Assembly (NCBI RefSeq): GCF_000515315.1
Contig: NZ_KI911562.1
Coordinates: 2,254,501-2,318,500 of the forward strand
Length of the DNA: 64,000 nt
Source: Asinibacterium sp. OR53
Lineage (GTDB): Bacteria > Bacteroidota > Bacteroidia > Chitinophagales > Chitinophagaceae
Reading direction: 5' to 3'
Shown here: positions 54,764 through 63,584 of the stretch, one piece after another
Numbering within the stretch: the first letter of the stretch is position 1
Layout of the letters: each line of letters opens with the position of its first letter
Notes under the pieces: model-generated
The model's input: the letters and a program-made list of their open reading frames with translations, nothing else
Told to the model about the DNA's origin: nothing
The model's database searches: none
Translations under genes and position numbers: made by a program

Positions 54764-55576
54764 TCAGTTCACTCCCAGCTTTTTTAATGCGGCCGTAGCC
54801 TCGGTAATGCCCGGGTCGAGGGCCAGCGCCGTTTGGTAACTTTTGATGGCCTCTGCACGGTCGTTCAGTGTTTCCTGGCATTTGGCCAGCCAGTACCAGG
54901 CATCGGCATAATTGACCCTTACAGAAGTGGCTGTTTCAAACACTTTGCGGGCTTCCTCCGTTTTCTGTGCATCGAAATACAGGAATCCTTTCTCCATATA
55001 GGCTTCCATATAAGTATAGTCGTTGGCAATACAGCGATTGAACAGGTCAATGGCTTTGGAAGCATTTCGGGTACGGGCATAATACACGCCGCCGATGAAA
55101 CTGGTATGAGCGGTGTATTCCCTGCCCAATCTCATCGCATCTACCTGCGCACATAAAGCAAGCGCTTTGTTGTTTTTCTGTTCGGCATACAAGTTGGCCA
55201 TGGCCAGCAATGCATCGGGAGAAGGATAAATGCGGGCGGCAAAATGGTAAGACTGTAAGGCGCCGCTGGTGTCTTTGGCATGTTCCTGCAAAGTGGCTTT
55301 GCGAAACCAGAGTCCGAAATTGAGACTGTCTTTCCGAAGCAATGAATCCATCTGCAGCAAAGCAGGCCGGTAATCACCGGCGCTATCAAGTGCATTCACT
55401 AACAGCAGGCGAAGGCCTATACTGTCGGGATAGCTGGCAACACTTTGATACAATCGTTTAACCTGGGGTGATGGCTCCTGTATCCTGGATGCTGCTTTAG
55501 GAGATTCTTTTGGTTCATGGTTGTTACACGCAGTGGCGATGGTAACCCATAACAGTAGGAAGTGCCAACGTTTCAT
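54764..55576 (-). CDS. TPR-repeat lipoprotein
   Basis: Protein of 270 residues with a lipobox IATAC (lipid Cys at 17) and about five tetratricopeptide repeats from residue 40 to the end (for example LYFDAQKTEEARKVFETATSV and the next unit ending LALDPG). It is a protein-protein interaction scaffold at the inner or outer membrane. The partner is unknown. It lies upstream of rpe in the same direction, with a divergent membrane-protein gene on the other side. Confidence 0.78.
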   Translation of the reverse strand: MKRWHFLLLWVTIATACNNHEPKESPKAASRIQEPSPQVKRLYQSVASYPDSIGLRLLLVNALDSAGDYRPALLQMDSLLRKDSLNFGLWFRKATLQEHAKDTSGALQSYHFAARIYPSPDALLAMANLYAEQKNNKALALCAQVDAMRLGREYTAHTSFIGGVYYARTRNASKAIDLFNRCIANDYTYMEAYMEKGFLYFDAQKTEEARKVFETATSVRVNYADAWYWLAKCQETLNDRAEAIKSYQTALALDPGITEATAALKKLGVN

Positions 55577-55671
55577 GTTGCGAAAATACAGATTGTGTAT
55601 TGGTTAAGTGAATACATGAAAAGATATGCAGTTGAAATAGCGTTACTTTGTGCTCTTTAAAACCAATCATT

Positions 55672-56148
55672 ATGGATACAGGACTTCTGCATTTACACAA
55701 TTTATTGCGTTGGGTGATCTCGATACTGTTGTTATTGTCTATCTACAAAGCGTATACCGGGTGGAAGGGTAAGAAAACTTTTTCCGCCGGTGACCGCAAA
55801 ACATGGTTGTTCACGTTGATCAGTGCGCACATCACCTTGCTGATCGGGCTGTACCAGCTTGCAGTAGGGCGATACGGTATTTTCAAAACGAGCCTGCCGG
55901 AAGGCGAGTCACTGATGAAAAATCATTTTTTCCGTTTCTATTGGATCGAACACCCGGTAGCGATGATCTTATCGGTGGTATTTATTACGCTTGGTTATGG
56001 CATGGCGAAGAAAGCCGTACCCGACGAAGTGAAGTACCGTAAAGCATTTATCTTCTTCCTGCTGGCCCTGCTGCTGATACTGGCTGCTGTTCCCTGGCCC
56101 TTCCGCGCCGATATAGGAAGACCCTGGTTCCCGGGCATCAATGCATAA
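55672..56148 (+). CDS. Small multi-spanning membrane protein
   Basis: Protein of 158 residues with four hydrophobic helices and histidines near the first helix (LLHLHNLLRWV) and later (SAHITLL; EHPVAM). I recall this family in Bacteroidota as 'cytochrome b-like' membrane proteins. Heme binding is possible from the placed histidines but not shown. ATG at 55672 is preferred over the upstream frame from 55648. A TTACTTTG box lies about 22 bases before the start. Confidence 0.65.
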   Translation: MDTGLLHLHNLLRWVISILLLLSIYKAYTGWKGKKTFSAGDRKTWLFTLISAHITLLIGLYQLAVGRYGIFKTSLPEGESLMKNHFFRFYWIEHPVAMILSVVFITLGYGMAKKAVPDEVKYRKAFIFFLLALLLILAAVPWPFRADIGRPWFPGINA

Positions 56149-56153
56149 AACAA

Positions 56154-56256
56154 CGTCATCCCGATCTTTTATGCGTCGTCATCCCGAGCGCAGCCGAGGG
56201 ATCTGCTCGAACGTTCAGCAGGTCCTTCGATTCGCTTCGCTCACTCAGGATGACGC
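56154..56256. repeat. REP-like palindromic repeat, copy B
   Basis: Contains a short false start (CGTCATCCCGATC), then CGTCATCCCGAGCGCAGCCG, a central inverted CTGCTCGAA / TTCAGCAGG, and TCGCTTCGCTCACTCAGGA with a TGACG end. Same family as copies A, C and D. Confidence 0.85.
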
Positions 56257-56425
56257 GGTTTAAAGTAAACAAGTGATCATTATATGCGTATCTTTGATGG
56301 AGATTGTTTTGCTATGCCATTCCATCGGAATTTCACATATTGGATCGATAAGCGCGTATGGAAATATTATTTCCTTATGCTCTCTCTTCAATTGGCAAAG
56401 TGGTGGGAAACGCACAACCATTATT

Positions 56426-56505
56426 CGTCACCCCGAGCGTAGCCGAGGGGCCTCATCAAATCCTTAACAGCTCCTTCGACTCGCTCCGCTCGCTCAGGAT
56501 GACGT
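56426..56505. repeat. REP-like palindromic repeat, copy C
   Basis: Begins CGTCACCCCGAGCGTAGCCG and ends CTCGCTCAGGATGACG, with a degenerate centre that no longer pairs well. The most diverged of the four copies, 34 bases upstream of the hmgA start. Confidence 0.8.
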
Positions 56506-56539
56506 GCAGATTATTTCTTTACTACAATATTGCACAGAC

Positions 56540-57697
56540 ATGCCTCACTATCATAGCTTAGGAACCATTCCTCATAAACGTCATACCCAGTTCCGTAGAC
56601 CCGACGGGACCCTGTACTCCGAACAATTGTTCTCTACCGAAGGATTCAGTAACGATTATTCGCTGCTGTATCATCACTGGCCGCCAACGCAGATCATTCA
56701 TACAGATGAACCAGTGCCTGCAATGCCCAGCATAGCGGAAGAAAAAATGCTCAAGCACCGCAGTTTCGAAGGATTTCATATACGGCCCGAAGCAGATTTT
56801 TTGACCAGCCGTAAACCCATACTGGTGAACAATGATTGTCATATTGTACTCGCTGCACCGGAGGAAAGTACAAAAGGGTATTTTTATAAGAACGCAGATG
56901 CCGATGAACTGATCTTTATTCATGAAGGAAGCGGTACCCTGCTTACACAATACGGACAAATACCTTTTGCTTATGGCGATTACCTGGTGATACCCCGCGG
57001 AACCATCTACCAGGTACAATTCAATGACAAGCATAACAGGCTACTGATCGTTGAAAGTTTCAGTCCTATCCGCTATCCTAAAAAATACCTGGGTAAATAC
57101 GGACAATTACTGGAACATTCACCGTATTGCGAACGGGATATCCGTACCCCTCAACAACTCTTAACGATCGATGAAGCGGGAGACTTCCTCATCAAAACCA
57201 AAAAGAAAGGGGTGCTGTATGGGCTTCATTACGCCCATCACCCCTTCGATGTGGTAGGATGGGATGGCTATTGTTATCCTTTTGCATTCAGCATACACGA
57301 TTTTGAGCCCATCACGGGACGTGTACACCAGCCGCCGCCTGTCCACCTCACTTTCGAGGCCCATAATTTCGTGGTGTGCAGTTTTTGTCCGCGCCTGTAC
57401 GATTACCATCCCGATGCGGTGCCTGCACCTTATAACCACAGCAATATCGACAGCGATGAAGTGTTGTATTATGTGGCGGGCGATTTCATGAGCCGCAAGC
57501 ATGTTACCAGGGGGATGATCACTTTGCACCCAGCCGGTATCCCGCATGGCCCGCATCCCGGCGCCGTGGAAAAAAGCATCGGCAAAAAGCAAACCGATGA
57601 GCTGGCGGTGATGATCGATACCTTCCATCCGCTTCAGCTGACAGTGGAAGCATTAGAGATTGAGAACCCCGGCTATACCATGAGTTGGGCGGAGTAA
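56540..57697 (+). CDS. hmgA: Homogentisate 1,2-dioxygenase
   Basis: Protein of 385 residues, a cupin enzyme that opens the ring of homogentisate in tyrosine breakdown using Fe(II) and O2. The C-terminal cupin has the metal-binding region around PAGIPHGPHPGAVEKSIG and DELAVMIDT; the N-terminal half carries IHEGSGTLLTQYGQIPF. It is shorter than the roughly 440-residue proteobacterial and human enzymes, as usual for Bacteroidota. No fumarylacetoacetase or HPPD gene is adjacent. ATG at 56540; the frame upstream runs through a repeat. Confidence 0.9.
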   Translation: MPHYHSLGTIPHKRHTQFRRPDGTLYSEQLFSTEGFSNDYSLLYHHWPPTQIIHTDEPVPAMPSIAEEKMLKHRSFEGFHIRPEADFLTSRKPILVNNDCHIVLAAPEESTKGYFYKNADADELIFIHEGSGTLLTQYGQIPFAYGDYLVIPRGTIYQVQFNDKHNRLLIVESFSPIRYPKKYLGKYGQLLEHSPYCERDIRTPQQLLTIDEAGDFLIKTKKKGVLYGLHYAHHPFDVVGWDGYCYPFAFSIHDFEPITGRVHQPPPVHLTFEAHNFVVCSFCPRLYDYHPDAVPAPYNHSNIDSDEVLYYVAGDFMSRKHVTRGMITLHPAGIPHGPHPGAVEKSIGKKQTDELAVMIDTFHPLQLTVEALEIENPGYTMSWAE

Positions 57698-57706
57698 AAT
57701 ACAGAC

Positions 57707-57808
57707 CGTCATCCCGAGCGAAGCCGAGGGACCTGCCTGAGTATTGAGCAGGTCCTTCGATTCGCTTCGCTCACTCAGGATGACGTTCTTCGCTCGCTCG
57801 GGATGACG
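57707..57808. repeat. REP-like palindromic repeat, copy D
   Basis: Full unit with CGTCATCCCGAGCGAAGCCG, the inner ACCTGCCTGAG / TTGAGCAGGT hairpin, TCGCTTCGCTCACTCAGGA, then a second end TCGCTCGGGATGACG. It sits 10 bases after the hmgA stop, where it may also act as a transcript end. Confidence 0.85.
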
Positions 57809-57897
57809 ATAAGGGGGTAACAAAAAAATCAGACATGATCAAATCAGAAATCAGAAATTTCCCTTAACTTTTGGTTCTAAACAAAAAAGCTAGCCAC

Positions 57898-58308
57898 ATG
57901 ATCAAATTCAGCGACATCAAGATCGGCGACTATGTCCGTGCAGAGTTTGAAGGAAAAACATGGAACGGAGAAGTGGTCGAATTAAACGGAGATGAAAAAC
58001 AAATTTGTGTTCAAACCGATGTGCAGGATTTTTGGTTTGAACAGGACCAGCTACACCCGATTCCACTGAACGAAGAGGAATTGACGAAACTGCATTTCGA
58101 AAAACAAGCCAACGGCGAGGGGTCTGTTAAATACCTCAAAGGTCCCTTTCGCATTGTAACGCCCGTTGCCGGCGATTTTTCGCAGATGGAGATCTGGTAT
58201 CGCGAAGACCGGAGGCATAACCCCGATATCCACTACGTGCACCAACTGCAAAATCATTATCTGCAGATGACCAAGGTTCACCTGACCAAGGATCCGGTGC
58301 ATTATTGA
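57898..58308 (+). CDS. Conserved hypothetical protein
   Basis: Protein of 136 residues, acidic and soluble, with an SH3-like beta start (IGDYVRAEFEGKTWNGEVVEL) and a C-terminal segment rich in aromatic residues and His (YVHQLQNHYLQM). No family is recognised; I recall similar unnamed proteins in Chitinophagaceae. The start at 57898 directly follows a purine-rich stretch. It is convergent with the MFS gene. Confidence 0.6.
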   Translation: MIKFSDIKIGDYVRAEFEGKTWNGEVVELNGDEKQICVQTDVQDFWFEQDQLHPIPLNEEELTKLHFEKQANGEGSVKYLKGPFRIVTPVAGDFSQMEIWYREDRRHNPDIHYVHQLQNHYLQMTKVHLTKDPVHY

Positions 58309-58324
58309 TCACATATTGAACGTA

Positions 58325-59536
58325 TCAACCAACAAGGGCCTGCTGTTTTGCGGGCTCTTCGTTTTTCCTCACTGCCCACATTACCAGTGCAACTGCAACG
58401 ATCAGTATCAGGTAACTCCAACCCAGGTTCCTGGTATCATTAGCCGGCATCAGGTACACCATGCCATAACTCAGTACAGACACGATTACGTACATAATAC
58501 CGCCTGTTAAACCACTGGCGATGCCTGCGTTCCTGGGAAATTTGCCCAGGCAATAAGTGAAATAAACATTGAACGCAAAACCGGCACACACATGCACAAG
58601 AAAAGCGAAAGACGCCAACAGGAAAATATGCTCAATAAATGAAGTGCTGAACAACATGACCAGGCAAATGAGTACCTGGATGGCGAGGTTCAAAGACAGC
58701 TTTTTCACAAAAGGTTTGTGAATGGTGGACTTACCAATAAAACCACCTATCATCCAGGCAAATCCGATGATTAATGAACAGTAGCCTGCAATAACGGCAG
58801 TGAAATGCAAATGGTGTTCGATGATGAAAGGACCGGTCATGTTGTACACCATCACCATTGAATAGGAGATGCCAATAATGAGCAGTCCCAGTGTAAAGCT
58901 GGTAGTACGCAACATACTGGTATACACCTGCACAATGCTTTTGAAATGAAAAGGAGAAAAGTGTTTCAGGCTTTCCCTGTTGAAAAAATATTCGAGCAGT
59001 GCAAACAATACGGCCCATATTCCCAGGAAATAGAAATTTGATTGCCAGCCGAAATTATTTTGCAGGTAGCCGCCTACAAAAGGTGCAACAATAGGACCGG
59101 TAGACCAAATAATGGAGAACAGGCTGAGGTAATGCTTCAGACGGTCACCCGTGAACACATCTACAAAATAGGCCCGTTTGGATACTACAATGGTGGCTGC
59201 TGTGATACCATGTACCACGCGCATGAGGTAGATCAGGTAAATATTGTGCGACCGGGCAATGACAAAACTGGCCACAGCGAATACGAGCAGACAAACCACG
59301 CCGATCTTGTGCCGGCCAAAACTATCGAGCACACTGCCGATGAACAACTGTGAAATACCGTAGCTGATCAGGAAAATACTCAATGTAAACTGTGTGCGGA
59401 TCTCTGTAATACCCAGCGATACCGACATACCCGGTAAAGAGGGAAGATAAATATCTGTGGCAAATCCCGCCAGGGGTAATAATGCAAATGCCAGCCATGT
59501 GCTGAGCCGTTGATCCTTGCTGTTCGTATCTTTCAT
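58325..59536 (-). CDS. Bcr/CflA-type MFS drug-efflux transporter
   Basis: Protein of 403 residues with 12 hydrophobic segments. The N-terminal PLAGFATDIYLPSLPGM is the hallmark of the Bcr/CflA drug-proton antiporter group (12 TM), and FIGSVLDSFGRHKIGV is MFS motif A after TM2. It is predicted to export bicyclomycin-, chloramphenicol- or sulfonamide-like compounds, but specificity is unknown. ATG at 59536 is preferred to an upstream in-frame extension. Confidence 0.85.
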   Translation of the reverse strand: MKDTNSKDQRLSTWLAFALLPLAGFATDIYLPSLPGMSVSLGITEIRTQFTLSIFLISYGISQLFIGSVLDSFGRHKIGVVCLLVFAVASFVIARSHNIYLIYLMRVVHGITAATIVVSKRAYFVDVFTGDRLKHYLSLFSIIWSTGPIVAPFVGGYLQNNFGWQSNFYFLGIWAVLFALLEYFFNRESLKHFSPFHFKSIVQVYTSMLRTTSFTLGLLIIGISYSMVMVYNMTGPFIIEHHLHFTAVIAGYCSLIIGFAWMIGGFIGKSTIHKPFVKKLSLNLAIQVLICLVMLFSTSFIEHIFLLASFAFLVHVCAGFAFNVYFTYCLGKFPRNAGIASGLTGGIMYVIVSVLSYGMVYLMPANDTRNLGWSYLILIVAVALVMWAVRKNEEPAKQQALVG

Positions 59537-59728
59537 CTGTATTTGCTCCGTTATTTTGTTTCGCGGCACAAAATTACCATACAACGGTCAAAGCAGACTT
59601 GTGCAATTCAAGCCATTTTTTGCAAAATTCAAGCCGGTACTGTTTTGCTGGCATATAGATTGCAGTTGAGGCTATTGATGAGATATAGACAGGTACGTTT
59701 TTTTAATTATATTGAAGACAAAAATCCC

Positions 59729-62536
59729 ATGCGTTTTCGTTCGCTCGCTCTGCTGTTTTTTTTATTATCGGCCATATCAATGGATGGTTACGGACAGGTA
59801 TTCGGGGGCAATCCTCCGTCTACAAAGTGGCGGCAGATCAACACAGATACAGTGCGTGTGATCTTCCCCAAAGGAGATGAACGCAGGGGCGAAAGGGTGG
59901 CGGCTACCGTGCACCAGTTGCAACGGAAATATGCCAATACCATCGGCAATAGTCTTCATAAAGTTAATATTGTTTTGCAGGACGAAACACTGATCTCCAA
60001 CGGGTATGTGGGATTGGGGCCTTTTCGCAGTGAGTTTTATACCACACCTCCCGTCAACGCGTTTTCGCTGGGGGCTGTTAACTGGACCGATCTGCTGTCT
60101 GTTCACGAGTTCAGGCATGTGCAGCAGTATAGTAATTTCAGGAAAGGTTTATCGAAATTCGCATCGATCATTTTAGGCCAGGAAGGACAAGCCATAGCAA
60201 ACGCGGCGGCCATACCCAACTGGTTTTTTGAAGGAGACGCCGTTTTCAATGAAACGATGCTCACCCGGCAGGGCAGGGGCAGCCTTCCGCTGTTTTTCAG
60301 CAATTACCAATCGCTCTTCAATGCCGGTATTCACTATAGCTACATGAAAATGCGCAACGGATCGTACCGGAATTTTGTGCCCGATCATTATGCATTGGGT
60401 TATTTGCTGGTGGCTTATGGCAGAAAGCAATACGGCGATGATATCTGGAAAAAAGTGACGGACGATGCGGCCCGTTTCAGCCCATTGTTCTATCCATTCC
60501 AGGGAGCTGTGAAAAAATATACCGGCGAAAAATTTCCCGATTTTGTGCGGCATGCAATGGATTATTACCAGCAGCAATGGGCAAGCGCAAAGACTGCCGA
60601 TCCGCAATGGCTTACAACAGGTAACAATAACCGGGTGGTCAATTACCGCTATCCTTATGCTGCGGACGATGGTTCGCTGATCGTTCTGAAAAACACTTAT
60701 AGCCGCATCCCCGCTTTTTACAAACTGCTCGGCAATGGTAAAGAAGAAAGAATTGGTGTAAGGGATATCACATCGGATGACTATTTCGGTTACAACAACA
60801 ACCGCATTGTGTATACGGCCATCAGGCCCGATCTGCGGTGGGGTAACCGGGATCGCAATGTGATCCGCATATTGGATATTGCGTCGGGCCAGGTAAAACA
60901 AGTGGCGGGCAAAGGACGATATTTCACGCCTGATATATCGCATAACGGGAAGCTGGTTACAGCAGTTAAGCAGGACAGGGATACTACACGCTTGTTGGTG
61001 ATCAATGTGGAAGACGGAAGCCGGATGGGTGAACAGAAGCAAAGCAACGAAGTGTACACATATCCGAAATTCTCTGCCGATGATGCATCGGTCTATTGGA
61101 TCGTGCGCAACGATAAAGGCCAGATGGGTATCCGCAAATGGGAAACGGGTAGTGGAAAAACAGAAACTATTATTCCCTTGAGCAACCGCATCATTGGTTT
61201 TTTGCAGGTCAAGGGCGATACCTTATTGTTCAGCACCACGCATGATGGGCGAGATGAACTCTGGGCCTGCATCGACCGTGCCGGTCAGTATAATACTTAC
61301 CGCATGGCGGCTTACAGCACCGGCATTTACCAGGGAACCCTGGACCAGGGCGGCCAATTGGTGGGGTCAACGTTTACGGCCGGTGGGTACCGGCTGGGAA
61401 GGTTCAGTCCGCTTTGGGAAAAAACAACCCCGCGGGATGAATTGCATACTTTGTATGTAGGGGATGCTTATCAGAACAAAGACCACGGTATATTGGATTC
61501 GCTGGGCAACGGGTATTATCCTGTACGCCGTTATTCCAAAGGCTTTAATCTGTTGAATTTCCACAGCTGGCGGCCATACTACGATTATCCTGAATATTCA
61601 TTCACCATCTACGGCGAAAATGTGCTCAATACTTTCCAGTCACAACTTTCGTATACCTACAACAGGAACGAAGGCAGCCACAAAGTGGGCTATGATGGAA
61701 TTTATGGCGGCTTCTTACTACAGCCCGTATTTGGCGTTAACCAAACATGGCAGCGCAGCGCGCTATGGAACCAGGATACCACGGTTTACTGGAACGAGCT
61801 GGGTGCTTACGGCGGCCTTCGCCTGCCCCTGAACCTGACGGCAGGGAAGCAGTACCGGGCACTGGTATTGCAAGGCACGTTCAATACCGACCAGGTTAAG
61901 TGGACCGGCGTGGGGCAAAAACTGTTCAGGAATGTGGGTGTGAATTATGTGGAAGGAGTGTTGGCTTACTATGGCCAGGTACAGCAGGCTGCGCAGCATA
62001 TTTATCCGCATTGGGGACATTCATTCCTGCTGCAATACCGCAACAGTGTAAATGAGTTTACGGCGCACCAGTTCCTGGCGACAGGCTCCCTGTATCTGCC
62101 GGGCCTTTTGCGTAATCATAGCCTGGTGGTGAACCTGGCCTATCAGGAAAGGGATACGGCCAGGATGTATTTTTTCAAAAACAATTTTCCTTTTTCCAGG
62201 GGCTACCAGGGGATCGATTTTCCCAGGATGTGGAAATTGGGCGTGAATTACCATTTTCCGTTGTTGTATCCCGACTGGGGAGTGGGTCAAGTTGTTTATT
62301 TCCTGCGGGTGAGGGCCAATGCCTTTTTCGATTATACGGTAGGCAAGAGCCTGCGTACGGGGCTGGAAAGGCCGTTCCGGACAGCAGGGGGTGAATTGTA
62401 TTTCGATACCAAATGGTGGAACCAGGAGCCGGTAACCTTTGGGGTGCGGTACAGCCGTTTACTGGATCGGGAGTTCTACGGGGTTACTAATCAAGGGGTT
62501 TGGGAGTTTATTTTACCTGTTAGATTGTTCAAATAA
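59729..62536 (+). CDS. Secreted HExxH protein with propeller-like and beta-barrel regions
   Basis: Protein of 935 residues. It has a signal peptide (1 to about 23, ending GYGQ), an N-terminal region (about 30-290) with HEFRH at 126-130 and a downstream Glu in WFFEGDA (E169) like a gluzincin zinc site, then about 300 residues of repeated short strands like a TolB/WD40 propeller. From about 610 comes an aromatic-rich beta region ending VWEFILPVRLFK, typical of an outer-membrane barrel with a C-terminal aromatic pattern. It is thus probably an outer-membrane-anchored metalloprotease-like protein. Activity is not shown. ATG at 59729. Confidence 0.75.
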   Translation: MRFRSLALLFFLLSAISMDGYGQVFGGNPPSTKWRQINTDTVRVIFPKGDERRGERVAATVHQLQRKYANTIGNSLHKVNIVLQDETLISNGYVGLGPFRSEFYTTPPVNAFSLGAVNWTDLLSVHEFRHVQQYSNFRKGLSKFASIILGQEGQAIANAAAIPNWFFEGDAVFNETMLTRQGRGSLPLFFSNYQSLFNAGIHYSYMKMRNGSYRNFVPDHYALGYLLVAYGRKQYGDDIWKKVTDDAARFSPLFYPFQGAVKKYTGEKFPDFVRHAMDYYQQQWASAKTADPQWLTTGNNNRVVNYRYPYAADDGSLIVLKNTYSRIPAFYKLLGNGKEERIGVRDITSDDYFGYNNNRIVYTAIRPDLRWGNRDRNVIRILDIASGQVKQVAGKGRYFTPDISHNGKLVTAVKQDRDTTRLLVINVEDGSRMGEQKQSNEVYTYPKFSADDASVYWIVRNDKGQMGIRKWETGSGKTETIIPLSNRIIGFLQVKGDTLLFSTTHDGRDELWACIDRAGQYNTYRMAAYSTGIYQGTLDQGGQLVGSTFTAGGYRLGRFSPLWEKTTPRDELHTLYVGDAYQNKDHGILDSLGNGYYPVRRYSKGFNLLNFHSWRPYYDYPEYSFTIYGENVLNTFQSQLSYTYNRNEGSHKVGYDGIYGGFLLQPVFGVNQTWQRSALWNQDTTVYWNELGAYGGLRLPLNLTAGKQYRALVLQGTFNTDQVKWTGVGQKLFRNVGVNYVEGVLAYYGQVQQAAQHIYPHWGHSFLLQYRNSVNEFTAHQFLATGSLYLPGLLRNHSLVVNLAYQERDTARMYFFKNNFPFSRGYQGIDFPRMWKLGVNYHFPLLYPDWGVGQVVYFLRVRANAFFDYTVGKSLRTGLERPFRTAGGELYFDTKWWNQEPVTFGVRYSRLLDREFYGVTNQGVWEFILPVRLFK

Positions 62537-62609
62537 CTTATTTTTGCCCTGTTTTGCCCCTGGATAAGAAATTTTTACATTAAATTTTCATATTTCGGTT
62601 GCTCTTTAG

Positions 62610-62617
62610 TATCTTTG
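62610..62617 (+). promoter_or_regulatory. -7 promoter box of infA
   Basis: TATCTTTG, an exact TAnnTTTG match, 16 bases before the ATG at 62634. It implies that infA starts a transcript of its own here. Confidence 0.65.
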
Positions 62618-62633
62618 CAGCCCCAAAAATTGT

Positions 62634-62852
62634 ATGTCGAAACAACCGTTGATTAAACAAGATGGAGTGATTCTGGAAGCCCTGAGCAATGCTATGTTCC
62701 GGGTGAAGTTGGAAAATGGACATGAAATACTGGCCACCATCTCTGGGAAAATGAGAATGCACTATATCAGGATATTACCTGGTGATAAAGTGGGAGTGGA
62801 GATGAGTCCGTATGATTTGAGCAGGGGAAGGATCATATTCAGGTACAAATAA
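62634..62852 (+). CDS. infA: Translation initiation factor IF-1
   Basis: Protein of 72 residues, the OB-fold factor that binds the ribosomal A site during initiation. It keeps the family pattern: [39 protein letters not shown], and the [10 protein letters not shown] end. The first gene of the alpha-operon part of the ribosomal cluster in this window; secY and map, its usual upstream neighbours, are not present. Confidence 0.97.
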   Translation: MSKQPLIKQDGVILEALSNAMFRVKLENGHEILATISGKMRMHYIRILPGDKVGVEMSPYDLSRGRIIFRYK

Positions 62853-62881
62853 GGTACTTATAATAGTTTAAAAACACAGCA

Positions 62882-62998
62882 ATGAAAGTCAGAGCTTCAA
62901 TCAAAAAACGTAGCGCGGATTGCAAGATCGTGAAGAGAAAGGGGAAGTTATACGTGATCAACAAAAAGAACCCACGTTATAAACAGCGTCAGGGTTAA
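62882..62998 (+). CDS. rpmJ: 50S ribosomal protein L36 (zinc-ligand-poor form)
   Basis: A 38-residue protein starting [20 protein letters not shown] and ending KQRQG, read directly from the sequence between infA and rpsM. It fits L36, but of the usual zinc ligands (three Cys and one His) only one Cys (residue 14) remains, as in the C-minus form typical of Bacteroidota. Part of the infA-rpmJ-rpsM-rpsK order. Confidence 0.95.
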   Translation: MKVRASIKKRSADCKIVKRKGKLYVINKKNPRYKQRQG

Positions 62999-63027
62999 TT
63001 TAATTTTTTTAAAACTAAAATCAAGAT

Positions 63028-63408
63028 ATGGCTCGTATTGCCGGTATTGACTTACCAAAGAATAAAAGAGGCGAAATTGGTCTGACCTATATTTTTGGTA
63101 TTGGTCGCTCAACTGCTCAGTATATTTTAACCAAAGCTGGTATTGACTTTGACAAAAAAGTAAGCCAGTGGAATGATGATGAGCAGGCTGCCATCCGTAA
63201 CATCATCAACAATGAGTTCAAGGTGGAAGGCGCTTTGCGTAGTGAAGTGTCTATGAGCATCAAGCGTTTGTTGGATATCGCCTGCTACCGTGGCCTGCGT
63301 CACCGTAAGGGACTGCCGGTTCGTGGCCAGCGTACCAAAACCAACAGCCGTACCAGGAAAGGTAAGCGTAAGACAGTGGCTGGTAAGAAGAAAGCTGCCA
63401 AGAAATAA
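63028..63408 (+). CDS. rpsM: 30S ribosomal protein S13
   Basis: Protein of 126 residues with the S13 N-terminus [18 protein letters not shown], the helix-two-turn-helix middle, [17 protein letters not shown] and the Lys/Arg tail AGKKKAAKK. It binds 16S rRNA in the small-subunit head. It starts 29 bases after rpmJ. The 176-bp spacer to rpsK is unusually long for this operon and structured. Confidence 0.97.
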   Translation: MARIAGIDLPKNKRGEIGLTYIFGIGRSTAQYILTKAGIDFDKKVSQWNDDEQAAIRNIINNEFKVEGALRSEVSMSIKRLLDIACYRGLRHRKGLPVRGQRTKTNSRTRKGKRKTVAGKKKAAKK

Positions 63409-63420
63409 ATAAGGTGAGTC

Positions 63421-63494
63421 GTGAGCAGGGAATACCCTGTTCACGATTGCTTATATAAAATCCGGTTCAGCTTGGATCTCCCGATGAGTCGGGA
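63421..63494 (+). promoter_or_regulatory. Two strong hairpins in the rpsM-rpsK spacer
   Basis: First stem: 63419-63430 with 63435-63446, 12 bp with one G-T wobble and loop AATA. Second stem: TCCCGA (63479-63484) with TCGGGA (63489-63494), 6 bp, loop TGAG. TCGGGA at 63489 can also pair with TCCCGA at 63511, disrupting the third hairpin, the layout of a ribosomal-protein leader or attenuator. Confidence 0.55.
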
Positions 63495-63510
63495 AGGAGA
63501 GTGAAACGGT

Positions 63511-63532
63511 TCCCGAGCAGATCGGGATTTTT
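63511..63532 (+). terminator. Terminator-like hairpin before rpsK
   Basis: TCCCGA (63511-63516) pairs with TCGGGA (63522-63527) and is followed by TTTTT. It lies 53 bases before the rpsK start. It may act as an attenuator, since an alternative upstream partner exists. Confidence 0.5.
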
Positions 63533-63584
63533 CATTGTTAAACGAGTCCTGCTGAAAACGGGATGACTACCTCAAAAAGAGAAC

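Larger units (their letters stand above)
56149..56539. other. 391-bp spacer with two REP-like repeats, no gene
   Basis: Between the membrane-protein stop and the hmgA start. It holds repeat copies B and C and about 170 bp of AT-rich unique sequence between them. I see no coding region with family-like content; the short frames here are readings of the repeats. The hmgA promoter should be in the last 40 bp, but no perfect TAnnTTTG box is seen. Confidence 0.7.

Noticed and set aside
60173-61042. 289-codon minus-strand open frame opposite the HExxH protein gene
   Set aside because: A shadow of the coding strand; composition and lack of motifs argue against it.
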